A DNA stretch of 12,126 bases from Flavobacteriales bacterium (GTDB lineage Bacteria > Bacteroidota > Bacteroidia > Flavobacteriales > JADGDT01): contig JAGLEB010000001.1 in the NCBI GenBank assembly GCA_023145275.1, positions 1 to 12,126 of the forward strand. Reading direction: 5' to 3'. The notes beneath the pieces were generated by a model. The model had not been told where the DNA came from, did not search any database, and saw nothing but the letters and a program-made list of their open reading frames with translations. Each line of letters starts with the position of its first letter. Position 1 is the stretch's first letter. The position numbers and the translations under genes are program-made. This document shows, one piece after another, positions 7,257-12,126 of this stretch.

Positions 7257-7826
7257 CTATTCTCCAACAACTTGGAAATAATCTTGAGGATGTAAACAAG
7301 CTGGACATACTTTTGGAGCTTTCTTACTCTCGTGCAAGAAACCACAGTTTAAACATTTCCAAACGACAACTCCATTACGCTCAAATACTCTTCCTTCATC
7401 GAGCTTAGTATAAAGAGTTCTAAAAGTAGTTTCATGAGCCTTCTCTGCATCGGCAATTGCTCTATACGCAGAAGCAATAGCTTTGAATCCTTCTTTTTCG
7501 GCAACATCAGCAAAATGAGGATACAATTCATCCCACTCTTCATGCTCTCCTTCTGCCGAAGCTTTTAAATTCTCTAGCGTAGTACCAATTTTACCAGCAG
7601 GGTATGTCGCTGTTATCTCTAAATCTCCACCTTCCAGAAATTTAAAAAATCTTTTGGCATGTTCTTTCTCATTCAATGCAGTTTCTGCAAAAATTTGAGA
7701 AATCTGAACTAAACCATCCTTCTTGGCTTGCTTAGCAAAATAATCATATCTCATTCTTGCTTGAGATTCACCAGCAAATGATTTCAATAAATTCTTCTCT
7801 GTTTCTGTTCCTTTTATACTTTTCAT
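7257..7826 (-). CDS. Rubrerythrin
   Basis: Rubrerythrin is a cytosolic non-heme diiron peroxidase that reduces hydrogen peroxide, taking electrons through its rubredoxin-like domain. The N-terminal four-helix bundle carries all expected iron ligands: Glu20, Glu53, His56, Glu94, Glu97, Glu128 and His131, numbering from the ATG used here. The C-terminal rubredoxin domain has CxxC pairs at Cys158/Cys161 and Cys174/Cys177. I place the start at the ATG at 7826 (189 aa), not at an upstream TTG at 7853. The family usually begins with MKSIKGT, and the TTG lies inside a perfect -7 promoter element. It is a single-gene unit. It signals peroxide stress under low oxygen, and fits an anaerobic or facultative lifestyle. 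Confidence 0.97.
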   Translation of the reverse strand: MKSIKGTETEKNLLKSFAGESQARMRYDYFAKQAKKDGLVQISQIFAETALNEKEHAKRFFKFLEGGDLEITATYPAGKIGTTLENLKASAEGEHEEWDELYPHFADVAEKEGFKAIASAYRAIADAEKAHETTFRTLYTKLDEGRVFERNGVVVWKCLNCGFLHESKKAPKVCPACLHPQDYFQVVGE

Positions 7827-7850
7827 TCTTTCTATTATTTTTTGATTAAT

Positions 7851-7858
7851 CAAATATA
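7851..7858 (-). promoter_or_regulatory. -7 promoter element of the rubrerythrin gene
   Basis: Minus-strand TATATTTG is an exact TAnnTTTG, 24 bp before the ATG at 7826. It overlaps the upstream TTG at 7853, so transcripts from it would start downstream of that codon. No TTTG is seen at the normal -33 spacing. Confidence 0.65.
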
Positions 7859-7943
7859 CATAACTAATTTATATAGTTTACGAGATAACTATCAATTTAT
7901 TCTATTTAAATATTTGTTTTCCATCGAATTTTACAATCAACCC

Positions 7944-8957
7944 CTAAAAAACTATTACTGACTTACCTATTGCTTTTCCTGATTCTAAATACCTGTGAAC
8001 TTCCTTAAAGTTTTCTACAGTGAAACCATCCAGTTCTTTAGTTAAAGTAGATGAAATGACACCATCATCCATAAGTTTAGAAATAGAATTCAAAATATTA
8101 TGTTGTTCTTCAATATCATCAGTATTAAACATTGATCTAGTAAACATAAATTCCCATGAATACGTGGCACTTTTCTGCTTAAGAATATCCAGATTAAGTT
8201 CTGATTTATTCTCTACAATTCCACAAACATGCCCTTGTGGTTTTATTAACTCACAAATACCATCCCAATGATAATCTACATCTGATAAATTAAGAATATA
8301 ATCTACATTTTTATACCCTAGTTTGCGAACTGAATCCACCAAATCATAATGGTTAACAACTACATCAGCCCCCATCTCTAAGCACCAGTTAATAGTTTCT
8401 TTTCTTGATGCAGTAGCAATAACTTCCATGTTTGCAACTTTTTTAGCTAACTGAATTGCTATTGATCCAACTCCACCAGCACCGCCAATAATCAGAATAG
8501 ACTTATTCGAATTATCTCCAACGCTTATTTTGAGCCTATCGAAAATTGCTTCCCAAGCTGTGAGTGAAGTAAGTGGCATAGCTACTATTTCTGCCGTAGA
8601 TTTACTTTTTGGAGCTAACCCAACAATTCTTTCATCTATTAAGTGATACTCAGTATTTGTACCAGGTTTAGTAATATCTCCAGCATAAAAAACTCTATCA
8701 CCTTCTTTAAACAAAACAACATCAGCCCCAATAGACTCAACAACACCTACAGCATCCCAACCAATTATTTTAGCTTCATCTAAAACAACATTTTTAGCAC
8801 TATTTACTCTAACCTTGTAATCAACCGGATTAACAGATACTGCCTCTACTTTAACCAATAACTGATTACCTATTGCTACAGGCTTATCTATTTCTACTTC
8901 TATAAAGCTATCCTTTTCGTTTATTGGAAAAGAAGTCTTAAATCCTATTGCCTTCAT
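7944..8957 (-). CDS. Zinc-independent MDR-family oxidoreductase (quinone oxidoreductase-like)
   Basis: This NAD(P)H-dependent enzyme of the medium-chain dehydrogenase/reductase superfamily resembles the 'zinc-type alcohol dehydrogenase-like' group (TIGR02817 as I recall it) and quinone oxidoreductases. The N-terminal GroES-like domain holds the conserved SVNPVDYKVR near residues 41-50 and GWDAVGVVESIG near 66-77. The Rossmann motif GGAGGVGS is at 158-165. The cysteine cluster that binds structural zinc in true alcohol dehydrogenases is absent, so it is probably metal-free and reduces quinones or enones. At 337 residues it is full length. It follows the ene-reductase gene by 40 bp on the same strand, and the two likely share one AraC-controlled promoter. 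Exact substrate is unknown. Its stop is followed by an AT-rich 117-bp gap with no obvious hairpin terminator. Confidence 0.9.
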   Translation of the reverse strand: MKAIGFKTSFPINEKDSFIEVEIDKPVAIGNQLLVKVEAVSVNPVDYKVRVNSAKNVVLDEAKIIGWDAVGVVESIGADVVLFKEGDRVFYAGDITKPGTNTEYHLIDERIVGLAPKSKSTAEIVAMPLTSLTAWEAIFDRLKISVGDNSNKSILIIGGAGGVGSIAIQLAKKVANMEVIATASRKETINWCLEMGADVVVNHYDLVDSVRKLGYKNVDYILNLSDVDYHWDGICELIKPQGHVCGIVENKSELNLDILKQKSATYSWEFMFTRSMFNTDDIEEQHNILNSISKLMDDGVISSTLTKELDGFTVENFKEVHRYLESGKAIGKSVIVF

Positions 8958-8997
8958 TATACTTACTTTTTTATATTCAACAAACTAAAACTAAGGA

Positions 8998-10080
8998 CTA
9001 CAAATTTGGATAATCTGTAAATCCAACTTCATCTCCTCCAAACCATCCAATAGTTCTAAGTTCATTATATGGTCCATCGTTCTTGAAACGTTCAACTAAA
9101 TCAGGATTTGCAATGTATAACCTTCCAAAACCTATCATATCTACCCAACCAGTTTCTAACATATCTTGGGCTCTCTGTAAATTATACCTGCCAGTTGCAA
9201 TAATACTGTTTGTAAATGCAGCACGTAATTTAACTCTAAAAGAATCTGGTATTTCCGGAGCATCATCAAAATCAGCTTCACTTAAATGAAGATAAACAGC
9301 GTCTAAGTCGTTAATTCCTTTAGATGCTAAAGTAATTGCTTCCAGTATTTCTGGATCACCCATATCTTTAGCTGTAATAAAAGGAGCTAGTCTTACACCA
9401 GTTCTTTCAGCACCAACAGCTTCAACAACAGCTTTAGTTACTTCCAAAACAAAACGTACTCTATTTTCTATGCTTCCTCCATATTCATCTTTACGCTTGT
9501 TAGAATTACTTCTTAAAAACTGATCTATTAAATATCCATTTCCACCATGAATTTCTACTCCATCAAATCCAGCATTAATAGCATTCTTTGCTGCTACAGA
9601 ATAATCCGTCACTATGTTTTTTATTTCATCTACAGATAATTCTCTTGGCATATCTGTTGGTAAAAAATTGGCTTCACCATCTTCTATTACATAAACATTT
9701 GTTTCTTTAGCCAAAATAGCACTAGGAGCTACAGGTTGCATTCCATTGACATGACTATTACTAACCCTGCCAACATGCCATAGTTGTAAAAATATTTTTC
9801 CTCCCTTTGCATGTACGGCACCTGTAACTAATTTCCAACCTGAAATTTGTTCATCAGTATAAATACCAGGTGTTAGAGAATAACCTTGCGCCTGTAGTGA
9901 TATTTGAGTTGCTTCGGCAATAATTAGTCCAGCACTGGCTCTCTGAGAATAATAATCTGCATTTATTTTTGAAGGGATATCTCCTTTTTCAGTCCTACTC
10001 CTTGTCATTGGAGGCATAACTATCCTATTCTTCAAATCTATATTTCCTAACTGTACCGAATCAAACAAATTATTTATCAT
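8998..10080 (-). CDS. Old Yellow Enzyme family ene-reductase (NemA-like)
   Basis: This FMN flavoprotein reduces the C=C bond of alpha,beta-unsaturated carbonyls, maleimides or nitro-compounds using NAD(P)H. It is a TIM barrel of 360 residues, the usual length. Visible family motifs are PMTRSRT at 24-30 with Thr26 near the flavin, LQLWHVGR at 98-105 (Gln99, Trp101), and HGGNGYLIDQFL at 178-189 with the substrate-binding pair His178/Asn181 and the proton donor Tyr183. Further on come Arg230 for the flavin and IGFGRLYIANPDL at 316-328. These point to the classical NemA/PETN-reductase branch, not the YqjM-like one. It is the first gene after a promoter with AraC-type direct repeats and precedes an MDR oxidoreductase gene, suggesting an electrophile or quinone detoxification pair. 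Confidence 0.95.
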   Translation of the reverse strand: MINNLFDSVQLGNIDLKNRIVMPPMTRSRTEKGDIPSKINADYYSQRASAGLIIAEATQISLQAQGYSLTPGIYTDEQISGWKLVTGAVHAKGGKIFLQLWHVGRVSNSHVNGMQPVAPSAILAKETNVYVIEDGEANFLPTDMPRELSVDEIKNIVTDYSVAAKNAINAGFDGVEIHGGNGYLIDQFLRSNSNKRKDEYGGSIENRVRFVLEVTKAVVEAVGAERTGVRLAPFITAKDMGDPEILEAITLASKGINDLDAVYLHLSEADFDDAPEIPDSFRVKLRAAFTNSIIATGRYNLQRAQDMLETGWVDMIGFGRLYIANPDLVERFKNDGPYNELRTIGWFGGDEVGFTDYPNL

Positions 10081-10112
10081 AACCTTTTTTCTTTTTCTAA
10101 TTAATTACAATG

Positions 10113-10120
10113 CAAATTTA
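10113..10120 (-). promoter_or_regulatory. -7 promoter element of the ene-reductase/oxidoreductase operon
   Basis: Minus-strand TAAATTTG followed by CA is an exact TAnnTTTG, 32 bp before the ATG at 10080. The expected -33 position (around 10140-10143) reads GTAA and not TTTG. A promoter lacking that box and flanked by operator repeats fits activator dependence. Confidence 0.65.
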
Positions 10121-10141
10121 AGGCGACAATAACACATCTTT

Positions 10142-10173
10142 ACTGTACAAATCGATTATAAGACTGTACATTT
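10142..10173. promoter_or_regulatory. Direct repeat ACTGTACA with 21-bp period, likely AraC-family operator
   Basis: ACTGTACA occurs at 10142-10149 and again at 10163-10170, each followed by two A/T bases and a T. The 21-bp period equals two helical turns, the geometry of AraC-family half-sites. Relative to the predicted ene-reductase start site (about 10108) the pair covers roughly -34 to -62, the position from which such regulators activate. It also ends 8 bp before the regulator's own ATG, so autoregulation is possible. Confidence 0.7.
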
Positions 10174-10178
10174 AAAGC

Positions 10179-11027
10179 ATGAAAAGATTTAAACAATATT
10201 TACCTCTAGAAATACTAGAAATAAATGCTGACAGATGGGAGTATCCATTACACAATCACAATTATTTTGAAATTATATTCATAAAAAGCGGAAGAGGAAC
10301 ACATACAATTAACGATATTGTTTACGAGTACTCCCCTAGCGACATCTTCCTAATATCTCCAGAACAGTACCATATATTCGATATAAATAAAAAGACAAAT
10401 TTTGTTTATTTAAAATTCACAGAACTGCTATTTGGCGAAGAAGGTAACCTATTTAACAAAGAAAAGTGGATGCAAAAAATGGAATACATACTTTTCAATC
10501 CGAATCTTACACACAACCAAATAAAATACGATACTACTGATAAAAGCAATATATTCAACCTAGTAGAAATTATACTAAAAGAGCACAATAACTACGACAG
10601 CTACAACGATGAAATCATTATAGACACATTAAGTCTAATATTGAACTTAATTGGAAGAAATATATTTAATAGCTATAAAGTAGATATCAAAAGCATAGAA
10701 CACGAAAACTCAAGAGTTAACGATATATTATCATATATAAGACTTAATGTGTACAACTCAGAAAAAATGAAAATTGAATATTTGGCAGAGGTGTTCAATA
10801 TGTCTAAAAACTACATTAGTATTTTTTTCAAAAAACAAACAGGTGAGTCCATACAGAAATATATTATTAACTACAGAATGAAACTTGCGGAAAATAGACT
10901 TCTGAAAACTAATTCAACAATATCAGAAATATCCTACGAACTAGGATTTGCCGATGAGAGCCACTTCAATAGGCAATTCAAGAAATATCACAACACAACA
11001 CCAGGTAATTTTAGAGTTAAAAAATAA
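10179..11027 (+). CDS. AraC-family transcriptional regulator
   Basis: This 282-residue protein has the classic two-part layout of AraC/XylS regulators. The N-terminal cupin-like ligand domain (about residues 15-85) includes HNHNYFEIIFIKSGRG and a DIFLISPEQYH turn. The C-terminal DNA-binding domain has two helix-turn-helix units, one near 198-219 (YLAEVFNMSKNYISIFFKK) and one near 248-270 (ISYELGFADESHFNRQFKK), closing with the family signature NTTPGNFR. It is divergent from the ene-reductase gene with 98 bp between them, the usual arrangement for a local regulator. The shared region contains a 21-bp-period direct repeat that I take as its binding site. The inducer is probably a substrate of the neighbouring enzymes, which is inference. 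Both domains look complete. Confidence 0.95.
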   Translation: MKRFKQYLPLEILEINADRWEYPLHNHNYFEIIFIKSGRGTHTINDIVYEYSPSDIFLISPEQYHIFDINKKTNFVYLKFTELLFGEEGNLFNKEKWMQKMEYILFNPNLTHNQIKYDTTDKSNIFNLVEIILKEHNNYDSYNDEIIIDTLSLILNLIGRNIFNSYKVDIKSIEHENSRVNDILSYIRLNVYNSEKMKIEYLAEVFNMSKNYISIFFKKQTGESIQKYIINYRMKLAENRLLKTNSTISEISYELGFADESHFNRQFKKYHNTTPGNFRVKK

Positions 11028-11044
11028 AATAACATCGTATAGGT

Positions 11045-11075
11045 TTTGTTTTAACAGTTGAAGTGACTATATTTA
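11045..11075 (+). promoter_or_regulatory. Promoter of the small ORF at 11098
   Basis: TTTG at 11045-11048 is followed after exactly 19 bp by TATATTTA at 11068-11075, one base from TAnnTTTG. It is the best complete -33/-7 pair in the window and lies 22 bp before the ATG at 11098. Confidence 0.55.
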
Positions 11076-11097
11076 AACAACCACTAAAACCCACAAG

Positions 11098-11328
11098 ATG
11101 AAACCATTAACACTAAAGCATTGCTTTATTATAGCGATAGCTGCCACCTTACTCACCTGTACATACAAAATCTGTATAGAATCCAATCATAATTCAATTA
11201 TCTCTAACTTACAATCCAAAAGCATTACTCCATGCCTAGATAATTTGTTAGATGATAGTGATTCCGATAACCCTATCGCTACCATTAATTACAACAAATC
11301 GACATTTAGTAATCTAATGACTGATTAA
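11098..11328 (+). CDS. Small possibly exported protein (76 aa), unrecognised
   Basis: I do not recognise this 76-residue ORF. The N-terminus (about residues 8-22) looks like a signal peptide or membrane segment, a hydrophobic run ending in LLTC, a weak lipobox-like motif because Thr at -1 is unusual. The remainder is Ser/Asn/Asp-rich, with four cysteines in total (9, 21, 26, 46) and an acidic LLDDSDSDNP stretch near 50-59. A good promoter lies upstream, and the 70-bp gap after the regulator gene gives it room to be its own unit. Against it, no homology comes to mind, no terminator is obvious, and the following region is non-coding. It may be a small lipoprotein, a peptide precursor, or a chance ORF. 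Confidence 0.45.
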   Translation: MKPLTLKHCFIIAIAATLLTCTYKICIESNHNSIISNLQSKSITPCLDNLLDDSDSDNPIATINYNKSTFSNLMTD

Positions 11329-11427
11329 TACAATCATTATTCACTTCAATGCCACCTACCCAATAAAAATTGGGCATCGAGCTATGCGCTAAAGTTACTT
11401 TAAGCATAAGCGTTCAGCCAAACATTA

Positions 11428-11458
11428 TTTGTAGGAGCTTCTAAAGTCGCTCTACAAA
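11428..11458. repeat. REP-like palindrome with GTAG
   Basis: TTTGTAGGAGC (11428-11438) pairs with GCTCTACAAA (11449-11458) with one bulged G around a 10-nt loop. A GTAG tetranucleotide directly precedes the GAGC...GCTC core, the hallmark of REP elements mobilised by RAYT transposases. No RAYT gene is in the window, so the label depends on finding other copies. Confidence 0.4.
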
Positions 11459-11520
11459 CAATAGCTTCACAACTTATCCTAAAAATAAGCTAACGCTCCT
11501 ATCTCTGGTGGAAGAATTAG

Positions 11521-11534
11521 TTACGGGTTACGGG
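11521..11534 (+). repeat. Two tandem copies of TTACGGG
   Basis: TTACGGG occurs twice head to tail. It differs by one base from TTACTGG, the plus-strand form of the heptamer that fills the spacer at 3493-3541. Two copies alone would be weak, but the likeness to the other array makes it worth noting. Confidence 0.5.
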
Positions 11535-11642
11535 AATCTATACAAAATTAATAGCTTTAACGTGAACAGTCTACATAACAACAACACAAAGACCAACCAC
11601 AAAAACATCGAGTAAGTCGCGTAGCGACGAACCATAATAAAA

Positions 11643-11664
11643 GTATGATACTTCAGTATCATAC
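11643..11664. repeat. Ten-bp perfect inverted repeat with 2-bp loop
   Basis: GTATGATACT (11643-11652) and AGTATCATAC (11655-11664) are perfect reverse complements separated by TC. No T run follows on either strand, so it is not a standard terminator. It lies just past the fasciclin terminator. Confidence 0.85.
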
Positions 11665-11667
11665 AAA

Positions 11668-11698
11668 CAAAAAAATCCCCCACAAAAAAGTAGAGGAT
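11668..11698 (-). terminator. Intrinsic terminator of the fasciclin gene
   Basis: On the minus strand ATCCTCTAC pairs with GTGGGGGAT (nine pairs, two of them G-U) around a TTTTTT loop, followed by a T run and G. It starts 25 bp after the stop codon at 11723. Confidence 0.85.
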
Positions 11699-11722
11699 CT
11701 TCAAAAATATATATTCTAAATA

Positions 11723-12126
11723 TTATTTAGCAGGAGGAGGTAAAAGTACACCATCAATTACATGTACGTAACCATTGGTAGCTTTAACAGATGCTAAAAC
11801 TTTATTTCCATTTACGTAAGTTACTCCATCTTTAATCTCTACAACAACTTTTTCTCCAGTAGCTTGTCCAATACCCATAACACCTTTAATATGATCGGCA
11901 TCGTAGTTACCTGGCGCAGCATGATATTTAATAATTGCAGCTAATTTATCCTTATTCTCTGGTTTGAGAAGATCAGCCAAAACACCTTCTGGTAATTTAT
12001 CGAAAGCTGCATTTGTTGGAGCAAAAACAGTTAGTGGTCCTGCATTTGCCAAAACATCTTCCAAGCCTGCTGCCTGAATCCCTGCCACCAATGTAGTAAG
12101 GTCTTCGGTAGCCATAGCTAGCTGAA
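11723..12126 (-). CDS. Fasciclin-domain protein, N-terminus cut by window edge
   Basis: This is a FAS1 (fasciclin/BetaIg-H3) domain protein, usually secreted or surface-attached and linked to adhesion. The domain fills the visible sequence: MATEDLTTLV at the start, the H1 motif TVFAPTNAAFDKLP, KYHAAPG in the middle, and the H2-like GYVHVIDGVLLPP at the C-terminus. The frame is open through the right edge: the codons before the ATG at 12115 read Gln-Leu-Ala. In this family the segment before 'AMATEDL' is normally preceded by more domain sequence and a signal peptide, so the true start is almost certainly beyond the window and the ATG at 12115 is internal. The protein looks like a single-FAS1 type of about 150-190 residues. 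A terminator follows. Its precise ligand is unknown. Confidence 0.93.
   Translation of the reverse strand, partial: QLAMATEDLTTLVAGIQAAGLEDVLANAGPLTVFAPTNAAFDKLPEGVLADLLKPENKDKLAAIIKYHAAPGNYDADHIKGVMGIGQATGEKVVVEIKDGVTYVNGNKVLASVKATNGYVHVIDGVLLPPPAK

Larger units (their letters stand above)
11329..11667. other. Hairpin-rich region without a gene
   Basis: No credible gene is present. Reading left to right there are consecutive inverted repeats: CCCAAT/ATTGGG (11359-11374), GCAT/ATGC (11374-11387), TAAAGT/ACTTTA (11390-11402), a long GTAG-type hairpin (11428-11458), AGCTT/AAGCT (11463-11491), GTCGC/GCGAC (11616-11628) and a 10-bp palindrome (11643-11664). In addition TAGGAGC at 11432-11438 can pair with GCTCCTA at 11495-11501, giving an alternative fold. 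It could be a structured RNA, a 3' untranslated region, or a cluster of dispersed palindromic repeats. Confidence 0.6.

Noticed and set aside
7349..7543. Minus-strand 64-codon ORF inside rubrerythrin
   Set aside because: Same-strand frame shadow of the rubrerythrin gene, Leu-rich and without family features.
7944..11027. Biosynthetic gene cluster around the ene-reductase
   Set aside because: Only two redox enzymes and a regulator are present, with no core biosynthetic enzyme, so a detoxification module is more likely.
11359..11374. CCCAAT/ATTGGG hairpin as terminator of the small ORF
   Set aside because: No T run follows the stem on the plus strand.
11359..11501. Integron attC-like site
   Set aside because: The hairpins and a GCGTTCAGCC stretch briefly suggested attC, but the paired GTTRRRY/RYYYAAC core sites and a cassette-type ORF layout are missing.

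Overview
The window is AT-rich bacterial DNA that reads as Bacteroidota. Five intergenic regions carry the -7 element TAnnTTTG (or a one-base variant) typical of this phylum, 18-40 bp before a start codon. Start codons lack strong Shine-Dalgarno sequences. The gene set (DUF4294 and DUF6495-like proteins, a prolyl oligopeptidase lipoprotein, a TlpA/ResA-type thioredoxin, a fasciclin protein) is at home there. Rubrerythrin suggests some exposure to low oxygen or peroxide. Genus cannot be read from this window.

Layout, left to right. A prolyl oligopeptidase lipoprotein gene on the minus strand runs off the left edge. A small acidic protein of unknown function (2033-2422, plus) follows and ends at a bidirectional terminator (2471-2516). 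A long minus-strand run (6285 down to 2527) encodes a biotin carboxylase, a DUF4294 secreted protein that starts inside the carboxylase gene, a DUF6495-like protein, a membrane-anchored thioredoxin and a small unknown protein with a GTG start. The 105-bp spacer in front of the thioredoxin gene is built from exactly fifteen 7-bp units. Divergent from the carboxylase is a SatP/YaaH-family acetate transporter gene, which faces a rubrerythrin gene across a strong terminator.

At 7944-11027 lies a self-contained redox module. An Old Yellow Enzyme-type ene-reductase and a zinc-independent MDR oxidoreductase form a minus-strand pair, with an AraC-family regulator divergently transcribed. The 98-bp divergent region holds two copies of ACTGTACA exactly 21 bp apart, just upstream of a -7 element that lacks a matching -33 box. 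This is the arrangement expected of an AraC-activated promoter, probably for detoxifying alpha,beta-unsaturated carbonyls or quinones.

The right end has a small possibly exported ORF with a good promoter, then about 390 bp without a convincing gene. That stretch is packed with hairpins, including a REP-like GTAG palindrome and a 10-bp near-continuous palindrome. A fasciclin-domain gene (minus, with its own terminator) runs off the right edge.

I see no phage, insertion sequence, CRISPR array, tRNA or rRNA. Most of the window is ordinary chromosomal content. The items most worth a second look are the heptamer spacer, the AraC operator and the hairpin-rich region.
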